The notes below the pieces were generated by a model. That model saw only the letters and a program-made list of their open reading frames with translations. It did no database searches and had not been told where the DNA came from. This document shows, piece after piece, positions 1 through 5,991 of a stretch of 6,538 nucleotides of DNA. Source of the stretch: Candidatus Rokuibacteriota bacterium (GTDB lineage Bacteria; Methylomirabilota; Methylomirabilia; Rokubacteriales; CSP1-6). Every line of letters starts with the position of its first letter. Position 1 is the stretch's first letter. A program made the position numbers and the translations under genes. The DNA lies in the NCBI GenBank assembly GCA_003220195.1, contig QHRT01000177.1, forward strand, positions 1-6,538. The letters are read 5' to 3'.

Positions 1-16
1 GCGATGACGTTCACCA

Positions 17-151
17 CTACTTCTCGCTCTCGATCAGCCCGCGCACGAACCAGCGCTGCATGAAGATGATCACCGCAACGGGTGGCAGGAGCGCCATCAT
101 CGCGCCGGCCATGATCGGAAGTTGTCGGGCGTTGCTCGAACCGCTGAACGG
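17..151 (-). pseudogene. C-terminal remnant of a UgpE/MalG-type ABC transporter permease
   Basis: Read on the minus strand, about 44 codons give the typical end of a binding-protein-dependent sugar or glycerol-phosphate permease. An FSGSSNARQLPIMAGAMMAL stretch leads into a hydrophobic last membrane segment with LLPPVAVIF, then MQRWFVRGLIESEK and a TAG stop at 19-17. From memory, E. coli UgpE ends in a very similar way (IPPVV..., MQRAFVRGLVDSEK), so a G3P or related substrate is possible; substrate is inference. Family members are about 270-300 residues, so more than 220 residues are missing, including the EAA loop that contacts the ATPase. Homology stops near base 151. The frame stays open back to the glpD stop at 214-212, but no ATG, GTG or TTG precedes the homology; the only ATGs lie inside it. 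It is probably a decayed gene or an assembly joint. A GTG at 14-12 just after the stop could begin a further gene, but only 14 bases are visible. Confidence 0.72.
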
Positions 152-184
152 TGCCGCACTATAGCATGGGGGATTCGCTCGACT

Positions 185-203
185 GCGTGACGTCGGCGTG
201 ACG
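185..203. repeat. Short 8-base direct repeat downstream of glpD
   Basis: GCGTGACG occurs at 185-192 and again at 196-203 with three bases between, in the 60-base spacer between the glpD stop and the permease remnant. The first copy overlaps the palindrome GACGTC (189-194). I see no hairpin followed by a T-run here, so this is not a recognisable intrinsic terminator. It may be chance in GC-rich DNA. Confidence 0.3.
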
Positions 204-211
204 AAGACGCG

Positions 212-1858
212 TCAGCCGCGGAACCGCTGGGAGCGCGCGACGTGCGCCTGGTAGGCATCGAGCTCCGCGTCCAGCCGCCGCGAGGTCCAGCCGAGCAGCT
301 CCGCCAGGCGACCGCCGATCGCTTCGGCGCAGTCGAGGCCCTGGCACCGGCTGGTGCCGATGCCGGTGCGCCGCAGCATCACATCTTGCAGCGAGACCGC
401 CAGCTCGTCCTGCGCCGCGACGTGGAGCTGCGCAACGACGTCGGGATTCTGGGGACAGAGCCGTTCGGCGCCATCGGGAAGCTTGCCGGCGAGTTCCACG
501 ACGCGGCGATACGAGCGCCCGTACGTTCCGACCAGCGTTTCGATCGTCTCTCGCGACAGCCCCGACGCCGCCATTTCCGCGGACACGTCGATCACCGTGT
601 GCGCGTCGAGCGTCGTGACGTCTTCGTCGAGGCCGTCCAGCGTGAGCTGATCGGTGCGACTCTCGCTGCGGCGGCCTAGGGTCTTCATCACGCGATCCCC
701 GAGCTCGGCCGCGAGGCTCCGGTAGCACGTGAGCTTGGTCCCGGTGATCGACAGGAACCGTCCGTTCTCCTCGGCGATCACCTTGTGCGCGCGCGAAACG
801 TCCGACGGCCGCGTCCCCTCGTCGAAAGACAGCGGTCGCACGCCGGCGTACGTGTACGCGACCGCGTCGGAGGCGACGCGCGGATCGCTCACGGCCTTCC
901 GCACTTCGTCCAGCAGGTACGCGACCTCGTCGCCGGTCGCGTGCACGCGGTCGAGATCGCCGTCGAAATCCGTGTCGGTGGTTCCGACGAGCGAGAACTC
1001 GCGCCACGGAATCACGAAGATCATCCGATCGTCGCTCGTCGCGTGATAGATCGCGCGCTCGTTGAACCGCGGCAGGAGACAGTGGATGCCTTTCGTCGTC
1101 CGCACGATGTGCCGGCCGCGCTCCCAGACGGCCACTCGTTCACGCATCCGGTCGACCCATGGTCCGGTCGCGTTCACGATCACCTGGGCGCCGAGGGTCG
1201 CGACACGATCCGTGAGCAGATCACGGACGCGCACGCCGACCGGGACGCCGCCGGCGTCGCGGATGAGCTCCTCGACCTCCGCGTAATTGAACGCGTGCGC
1301 GCCGTGCCGGCACGCCGACAGCACGTTCTCGAGGCAGAAGCGCTCCGGAAACACCAGCAGATCGTCGAAGTAGTATCCGGCGCCGCGGAGCCCCTCGGCG
1401 CGGATCGCCGGCTCGAGCGCCAGCGCGTCGACCGGCCGCAGCACGCGGTAACGCTCGCGGTTGCGGCCGGGCGTGAGCCAGTCGTAGAGCTTGAGCCCGA
1501 TCCGGACCTTGATCAGGCCGCGCGACGATTCGCGGTAGATGGGCACCACGAACGGCAGCGCGCGCACGACGTGCGGCGCCAGGTTCCGCAGCGTCTCCCG
1601 CTCGCGCAGCGACTCGCGCACCAGGCCGAAGTCGTAGAGCTCGAGATAGCGCAGGCCGCCGTGGATCAACTTCGAGGAGCGCGACGTGGTGCCGGACGCG
1701 AAGTCGGCCTTCTCGACGATCGCCACGGAGAGCCCACGGAGCACCAGATCGCGCGCGGCGCCAGCGCCCGCGATGCCGCCGCCGATCACGACGACATCGT
1801 ACGCCGCGTCCTCGAGACGACGCGGCGCCGGCTTCGCGGGGGCGGCGGAAGAGGTCAT
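212..1858 (-). CDS. glpD: FAD-dependent glycerol-3-phosphate dehydrogenase
   Basis: GlpD oxidises sn-glycerol-3-phosphate to dihydroxyacetone phosphate and passes the electrons through FAD to membrane quinone. It is peripheral on the inner face of the cytoplasmic membrane. The 548-residue product opens with a Rossmann nucleotide-binding motif GGGIAGAG (26-33), then family blocks SGTTSRSSKLIHGGLRYL (55-72), NATGPW (229-234), TTKGIH (254-259), GTTDT (292-296), YAGVRPL (337-343) and SITGTKLTCYR (370-380). The last is a variant of the usual GGKLTTYR-type block. A DAO_C domain fills roughly 400-548 and contains RRTGIG (496-501). Length lies between E. coli GlpD (501) and GlpA (542). An unusual C-x4-C pair, C505 and C510, sits in the C-terminal domain. 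The ATG at 1858 is preferred over an in-frame GTG at 1870 because the only GGAG overlaps that GTG and lies 11 bases before the ATG. Its upstream neighbour is a NagD-type phosphatase; a UgpE-like permease tail follows. Confidence 0.95.
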   Translation of the reverse strand: MTSSAAPAKPAPRRLEDAAYDVVVIGGGIAGAGAARDLVLRGLSVAIVEKADFASGTTSRSSKLIHGGLRYLELYDFGLVRESLRERETLRNLAPHVVRALPFVVPIYRESSRGLIKVRIGLKLYDWLTPGRNRERYRVLRPVDALALEPAIRAEGLRGAGYYFDDLLVFPERFCLENVLSACRHGAHAFNYAEVEELIRDAGGVPVGVRVRDLLTDRVATLGAQVIVNATGPWVDRMRERVAVWERGRHIVRTTKGIHCLLPRFNERAIYHATSDDRMIFVIPWREFSLVGTTDTDFDGDLDRVHATGDEVAYLLDEVRKAVSDPRVASDAVAYTYAGVRPLSFDEGTRPSDVSRAHKVIAEENGRFLSITGTKLTCYRSLAAELGDRVMKTLGRRSESRTDQLTLDGLDEDVTTLDAHTVIDVSAEMAASGLSRETIETLVGTYGRSYRRVVELAGKLPDGAERLCPQNPDVVAQLHVAAQDELAVSLQDVMLRRTGIGTSRCQGLDCAEAIGGRLAELLGWTSRRLDAELDAYQAHVARSQRFRG

Positions 1859-1869
1859 CGTCGGATCCA

Positions 1870-1873
1870 CTCC
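1870..1873 (-). promoter_or_regulatory. Ribosome binding site of glpD (decides the start)
   Basis: On the minus strand GGAG lies 11 bases before the ATG at 1858. Its last G is also the first base of the alternative in-frame GTG at 1870, so it cannot serve that GTG. This favours the ATG start and a product four residues shorter. The 11-base spacing is slightly long, so confidence is moderate. Confidence 0.5.
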
Positions 1874-1944
1874 ACGCCGGATCGTAGCACGCGAGCTTTG
1901 GCGACCTCAGCGGATGCGTCAGGAAGACTGCGGTCCAGAAACTA

Positions 1945-2727
1945 TCAGTCCACGAGCAGCTCCGCCACCGCCCCGAGGACGAGATCCGGCGCGATGGCGT
2001 GTATCCGCAGATCGTCCGCACGTGTCACGCCGCTCAGCACCAGCACCGTCGCCAGCCCGAGCCGCTTCCCCATCGTGATGTCGGTCTCGAGACGGTCGCC
2101 GACGATCACCGCGTCCGCGGCCGACACCCCCAGCGAGGCCAGCGCCACCTCGAGGATGATCGGCGACGGTTTGCCGACGATCGCCTCGACCGTGTGACCC
2201 GTCACCGCCTCCACCGCCGCGATCATCCCCGCGCAATCCGGGATCTCGCCGTATTCCGTCGGGCAGGTGCGATCCGGATTCGTCGCGATCAGCCGGGCGC
2301 CCTGTCGCACCGCCTGCAGCGCCGTGTTGAGCTTCGCGTAATCGAACGTGCGGTCGAACGCGATCACGACCCAGCGGACGCGATGGTCGCTCCGCACTTC
2401 GAAACCGTGCTGTCGGAGCTCGCCGATCAGCGGCGCCTCGCCGATCACGAACACGGGCGCCGCCGGATCGAGCTTCGCCAGATGCCGCGCCAGCACGAGC
2501 GAGGAATTCACGACATCGCCAGCGCTCGTCGGAATGCCGAGGCGAGTCAGCTTGGCGGCGTAGTCCTCGCGCGTGTAGAGCGGCTTGTTGGAGAGAAATC
2601 CGACGCGGCGGCCGTCGGAGCGGAGTGCGGCGATCACCCGGTCGGCGCCGGGCATCAACGCTTCGCCGCGATACACCGTGCCGTCGAGATCGAAGAGCCA
2701 CCCGCGTTGCGGGAGGCGGATGGTCAT
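1945..2727 (-). CDS. HAD-superfamily IIA (NagD-like) phosphatase
   Basis: This 260-residue soluble protein has all four HAD motifs: DLDGT with nucleophile D13 and acid/base D15, S46-N47 in FLSNKP, K186 in GKPSPII, and GDRLETD with D211 and D216 for Mg2+. A C2-type cap lies between motifs II and III, with the block LIATNPD (146-152) typical of the NagD/4-nitrophenylphosphatase/phosphoglycolate phosphatase group. Length is normal for the family. Known members act on small phosphates including phosphoglycolate, UMP, pyridoxal phosphate and, in some bacteria and mammals, glycerol-3-phosphate. Substrate cannot be read from sequence; the glpD neighbour makes G3P or another three-carbon phosphate a fair guess. 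The ATG at 2727 lies 15 bases past the nuoN stop, leaving 12 residues before the nucleophile. There is no clear Shine-Dalgarno, so translation may depend on coupling to nuoN. Confidence 0.9.
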   Translation of the reverse strand: MTIRLPQRGWLFDLDGTVYRGEALMPGADRVIAALRSDGRRVGFLSNKPLYTREDYAAKLTRLGIPTSAGDVVNSSLVLARHLAKLDPAAPVFVIGEAPLIGELRQHGFEVRSDHRVRWVVIAFDRTFDYAKLNTALQAVRQGARLIATNPDRTCPTEYGEIPDCAGMIAAVEAVTGHTVEAIVGKPSPIILEVALASLGVSAADAVIVGDRLETDITMGKRLGLATVLVLSGVTRADDLRIHAIAPDLVLGAVAELLVD

Positions 2728-2742
2728 GCCGCGCGCGCCGGC

Positions 2743-4194
2743 CTACCGCATCAACGGCGTGACCGCCGCGATCGCCAGATCCGCGAACGGCGCCGGCATC
2801 ACGCCCAGCAACACGATGCCGACCAGCGCGATCGCCAGCGCGAGACCGCCGGCGAACGACGGCGCCAGGCTCGCCGCCGGACCGTCGGGCTCGCGCATGT
2901 ACATGTAGACGATCACGCGCAGGTAGTAATACGCCGCGATGGCGGAGTTCAGCACCGCGATCACCGCGAGCCAGATGTAGCCGCCGCGCACGGCCGCGCC
3001 GAAGACGTAGAACTTGCCGACGAAGCCGGCGAGCGGCGGAATGCCGACGAGCGACAGAAGGAAGAGCGAGAGCGTCAGCGCGAGCAGCGGATGGCGGCGT
3101 CCGAGTCCCGCGTAGTCGCCGACCTCCGCGGCCTCCTCTCCGGTCGCGCGTTCCGAGAGCGTGATCACGCCGAACGTGCCGACGGTCGTGAACGTGTACG
3201 CGAGCAGGTAGAACAGCACCGCGCCGGCGCCGCTGGCGCCGCCCGCCACCAGCCCCACCAGCATGTAGCCGACGTGCGCCACCGAGGAGTACGCCAGCAT
3301 GCGCTTGAGATTCGACTGCGCGATCGCCACGACGTTGCCCACCGTCATGGTCAGCGCGGCCAGGATCCAGAAGAGCCGCGTCCAGTCGGCTTCCGTCGCG
3401 CGCAATGCCGAGAACAGGACACGGATCAACGCGGCGAAGGCCGCGGCCTTGGACCCGGTCGCGATGAGCGCGGTGATGCTCGTCGGCGCTCCCTGGTAGA
3501 CGTCGGGCGCCCACATGTGGAACGGCACCGACGAGATCTTGAACCCGAAGCCGACCAGCAGGAGCCCGACCCCGATCAGGAGCATCGTGTCGCGCGGACG
3601 GCCGCCGATCGCCACCGCGACCCGTTCGAGGTTGGTGCTGCCGGTGGCGCCGTACACGAGCGCGACGCCGTAGAGCAGGAACGACGTCGCGAACGCGCCC
3701 AGCAGGAAGTACTTCATGGACGCCTCGCTCGACGCCAGCTGCGTCTTGAAGAGCCCGGCGAGCACGTAGAGCGAGAGCGACATCAGCTCGAGGCCGAGGA
3801 ACACGACGATGAGGTCGTCCGCCGACGCCAGCAGCATCATGCCCGCCGCGGAGAACAGGACGAGCGCGTAGTACTCGCCGGATTCGGCGCCGGTGCGGCG
3901 GAGATAGTCGACGGACAGCAGCACGATCAGCGCCGCCGCGTAGCAGATGACGATGTCGAAGAAGACCGCGTGCCCGTCGAGCACGACCATGTCCCGGAAC
4001 GCCCGCGTGTCGGAGCCCCAGAGCCAGACGCTCACGATCAGCGTGAGGACGATCCCGGCGAGGCTGACGCCGGCCAGATGCTCCTTGGTGTGCCGCGGCG
4101 GCAGCAGGTCGAGCAGCAACACCAGCGCGGCCGTGCCGACGACGATGAGCACGGGCAGCAGGACGATCACCGAGATCGGAGGCGCCTGGATCAA
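2743..4194 (-). CDS. nuoN: NADH-quinone oxidoreductase subunit N
   Basis: NuoN is one of three antiporter-like, proton-translocating subunits of the complex I membrane arm. The 483-residue, strongly hydrophobic product has the family landmarks: E136 in GLELMSLSLYVLAG, K161 in the next conserved segment, K219 in FGFKISSVPFHMWAPDVYQG, K249 in TGSKAAAFA, the LKRMLAYSSVAHVGYM block (296-311), and K394 in GFVGKF. These match the buried charged residues of the proton path known from E. coli and Thermus enzymes. Length is typical. The start is TTG at 4194: the residues that follow (IQAPPISVIVLLP) match the usual NuoN N-terminus, and its TTG overlaps the nuoM TGA as TTGA. A GGGA about seven bases upstream is a weak ribosome site. 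The same frame stays open far upstream through nuoM, but that translation is arginine-rich and non-homologous. Confidence 0.96.
   Translation of the reverse strand: MIQAPPISVIVLLPVLIVVGTAALVLLLDLLPPRHTKEHLAGVSLAGIVLTLIVSVWLWGSDTRAFRDMVVLDGHAVFFDIVICYAAALIVLLSVDYLRRTGAESGEYYALVLFSAAGMMLLASADDLIVVFLGLELMSLSLYVLAGLFKTQLASSEASMKYFLLGAFATSFLLYGVALVYGATGSTNLERVAVAIGGRPRDTMLLIGVGLLLVGFGFKISSVPFHMWAPDVYQGAPTSITALIATGSKAAAFAALIRVLFSALRATEADWTRLFWILAALTMTVGNVVAIAQSNLKRMLAYSSVAHVGYMLVGLVAGGASGAGAVLFYLLAYTFTTVGTFGVITLSERATGEEAAEVGDYAGLGRRHPLLALTLSLFLLSLVGIPPLAGFVGKFYVFGAAVRGGYIWLAVIAVLNSAIAAYYYLRVIVYMYMREPDGPAASLAPSFAGGLALAIALVGIVLLGVMPAPFADLAIAAVTPLMR
4191..4194 (-). promoter_or_regulatory. TTGA stop/start overlap coupling nuoM and nuoN
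   Basis: The nuoN start TTG (4194-4192) and the nuoM stop TGA (4193-4191) share two bases. This arrangement usually means termination-reinitiation coupling, which would help keep the two subunits equimolar. TTG is a weak start, so coupling is probably important. Coupling itself is inferred. Confidence 0.6.
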
Positions 4195-5732
4195 TCGAGC
4201 ATCCCGGAGGGCAGCGACGCGCGAGCCACGGGAAGCGCGGTGACGCGCGCCTTCGTCTCTACCTCGGCGATGAGCGCCTCGACCGCCGCCCGCGTCTTGC
4301 CGGTGAACGCGACCGGGTACACGCCGATCCAGACGATGAAGACCAGGACCGGGACGAGCACGGCCCACTCGCGCGGTGTGAGGTCCGCGAGCCGCCGGTT
4401 CTCCTCGTGCGTCACCTCGCCGAAGATCACGCGCTGGTACATCCACAGGAGATAGACCGCGGCGAAGATGATGCCGGTCGTGGCGATCGCCGCGACGGCG
4501 CGGTTCACCTGGAACGCGCCGAGCAAGACGAGGAACTCGCCGACGAACCCGTTCAGCCCGGGGAGCCCGAGCGAGGACAGCGTCACCACGAGAAAGAGCG
4601 CCGAGAACGCGGGCATGATCTGCCACAGCCCGCCGAAGTCGGCGATGAGCCGGGTGTGCCGGCGCTCGTAGATCATGCCGACCATCAGGAAGAGCGCGCC
4701 GGTGGAGAGGCCGTGATTGACCATCTGGATCAGACCCCCGACCAGGCCCTGCGCCGTGAACGTGAAGATGCCGAGCATCACGAACCCGAGATGGCTCACG
4801 CTGGAATACGCGACGAGCTTCTTCAGATCCGGCTGCACCGTCGAGACCCACGCGCCGTACACGATGCCGATCACCGCGAGTGCCCACACGAGCGGCCCGA
4901 ACGCGAGGCTCGCATCGGGGAAGAGCGGCAGGCAGAACCTCACGAATCCGTACGTACCCATCTTCAGCAGCACGCCGGCCAGGATGACGCTGCCGGCGGT
5001 CGGCGCTTCGACGTGCGCGTCGGGCAGCCAGGTGTGGAACGGGAAGAGCGGCACCTTGATCGCGAACGCGAGCGCGAACGCCAGGAACATCAGCGTCTGG
5101 GCACGCCCCTCCGGCATGACCCACCGGGTGACGGTCGGGAGATCGAACGTGAACGTTCCGGTCGTGAGGCCGTGCTGGGAGTAGAGCGCCAGGATCGCGA
5201 CCAGCATCAGCAGGGAGCCCACCATCGTGTAGAGCACGAACTTGATGGCGGCGTAAATGCGGGCCGGCCCGCCCCACACCCCGATGATGAAGTACATCGG
5301 GATCAGCATCGCTTCCCAGAACACGTAGAAGAGGAAGAGGTCGAGGCTCACGAAGACCCCGAGCATCCCTGTCTCGAGGACCAGCAGGGTAATCACGAAC
5401 TCTTTCGGGCGGTCCTCGATCGCGTGCCACGCAGAGAGGAGCGTCAGCGGCATCAGGAACGTCGTCAGCAGCACCAGCAGCACGCTGATCCCGTCGACCC
5501 CGACGTGATAGCCGATGCCGAAGCTCGGCATCCACCGGGCGAACTCCTCGAACTGGTAGTCCGCGGAACCGCCGTCGAATCGGAAGTACAGCGGCAGCGA
5601 GACCACAAAGGTGACCAGCGCGACGGCGAACGCGCCCAGGCGCAGCAGGCGATCGTTCTCCCGCGGCACGAGCGCAAGCGCCAGAGCGCCGGCGGCCGGC
5701 AGGAAGACCACCGCGGAGACCAGACCGATCAC
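4191..5732 (-). CDS. nuoM: NADH-quinone oxidoreductase subunit M
   Basis: NuoM is a second antiporter-like proton-pumping subunit of complex I, in the cytoplasmic membrane between NuoN and NuoL. The 513-residue product carries E140 in FWEAMLIPMYFIIG (matching E. coli E144), K226 in AIKVPLFPFHTWLPDAH, K257 in LLKMGTYGF, the conserved block LKKLVAYSSVSHLGFV (303-318), H340 in MVNHGLS, and E399 in GFVGEF, which replaces the lysine of NuoL and NuoN at this place, as is normal for NuoM. Length is typical (E. coli 509). All landmark residues are present, so the gene looks functional. The start is a GTG at 5732; MIGLVSAVVFLPAAGAL is a normal NuoM N-terminus. No clear Shine-Dalgarno precedes it. It lies 40 bases after the true nuoL stop at 5773 and overlaps nuoN by 4 bases. 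Confidence 0.97.
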   Translation of the reverse strand: MIGLVSAVVFLPAAGALALALVPRENDRLLRLGAFAVALVTFVVSLPLYFRFDGGSADYQFEEFARWMPSFGIGYHVGVDGISVLLVLLTTFLMPLTLLSAWHAIEDRPKEFVITLLVLETGMLGVFVSLDLFLFYVFWEAMLIPMYFIIGVWGGPARIYAAIKFVLYTMVGSLLMLVAILALYSQHGLTTGTFTFDLPTVTRWVMPEGRAQTLMFLAFALAFAIKVPLFPFHTWLPDAHVEAPTAGSVILAGVLLKMGTYGFVRFCLPLFPDASLAFGPLVWALAVIGIVYGAWVSTVQPDLKKLVAYSSVSHLGFVMLGIFTFTAQGLVGGLIQMVNHGLSTGALFLMVGMIYERRHTRLIADFGGLWQIMPAFSALFLVVTLSSLGLPGLNGFVGEFLVLLGAFQVNRAVAAIATTGIIFAAVYLLWMYQRVIFGEVTHEENRRLADLTPREWAVLVPVLVFIVWIGVYPVAFTGKTRAAVEALIAEVETKARVTALPVARASLPSGMLD

Positions 5733-5750
5733 GACGGATCGGTCATCGCG

Positions 5751-5766
5751 CGCGGCGCGAGCCGCG
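5751..5766. other. Small GC-rich inverted repeat between nuoL and nuoM
   Basis: CGCGGC (5751-5756) and GCCGCG (5761-5766) can pair into a 6-bp stem around a 4-base loop, in the 40-base gap after the nuoL stop. There is no T-run, so it does not look like an intrinsic terminator. It may be chance at this base composition, or a small intercistronic hairpin near the nuoM start. Confidence 0.3.
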
Positions 5767-5772
5767 GCCGCG

Positions 5773-5991
5773 TCATCGAGCGAGGAGAAAGCCGACGATC
5801 AGGACGGCGCCGGCCAGCATCGTGAGCGCGTAATTCACGGTGTAGCCTGTCTGCAGCCGGCGCATCGCGCCCGCCCAGCCGACGACCGCGCGGCCGGCGA
5901 GATTTACCAGGCCGTCGATCACCCCGAGGTCGAGCACGCGGGCGGCGAAGACCGACAGCGCGTAGATCGGCTGCACGATCGCGCGAGGCAT
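5773..5991 (-). pseudogene. nuoL: nuoL 3' part: C-terminal helix and last membrane segment, out of frame with the rest
   Basis: This frame encodes the end of NuoL. RAIVQPIYALSVFAARVLD and the following LGVIDGLVNLAGRAVVGW correspond to the long lateral amphipathic helix that lies along NuoM and NuoN. RRLQTGYTVNYALTM and AGAVLIVGFLLAR form the last membrane segment, ending at TGA 5775-5773. The 72-residue open frame begins at an ATG (5991), but family comparison shows it is the tail of NuoL, not a separate gene. It is shifted by one base relative to the upstream nuoL frame. The expected LYRLL..NKYYVDELYD-like connector just before the amphipathic helix is not found in any frame at the junction. 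If the lesion is real, the pump loses its lateral helix anchor. Confidence 0.85.

Noticed and set aside
159..1007. A 282-codon minus-strand frame overlapping the 3' part of glpD.
   Set aside because: It is Arg-rich with no homology and lies in an alternative frame to glpD, which is well supported there. Its run into the spacer beyond glpD is chance.
1859..1944. A possible glpD promoter in the spacer after the phosphatase, with TACGAT as a -10-like box.
   Set aside because: TACGAT matches the -10 consensus at only four of six bases, and no acceptable -35 lies 16-18 bases upstream. I also saw no GlpR-like operator or terminator hairpin in these 86 bases.
785..2197. A 470-codon plus-strand open frame opposite glpD and the start of the phosphatase gap.
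   Set aside because: It is rich in Arg, Ala, Asp and His with no recognisable motif. It crosses the glpD promoter region and two real genes, and is explained by high GC at third positions.
1999..4455. A very long open frame (818 codons) on the plus strand, opposite the phosphatase, nuoN and the end of nuoM.
   Set aside because: Its translation is almost wholly His, Arg, Asp, Glu and Gln. That is the expected mirror of hydrophobic codons such as CTG, GTC and ATC in the membrane genes on the other strand. It has no domain-like pattern and crosses three real genes.
2768..4490. Four copies of the palindrome GCGATCGC (2768, 2828, 3320, 4483), like the HIP1 element of cyanobacteria.
   Set aside because: All four fall in the same codon phase and encode Ala-Ile-Ala (GCG ATC GCG or GCC) in membrane helices of NuoN and NuoM. 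Codon use explains them, and no copy lies between genes.
4407..5825. A 472-codon plus-strand open frame opposite nuoM.
   Set aside because: It has the same charged, low-complexity mirror composition. nuoM on the minus strand has complete family motifs along the whole stretch.
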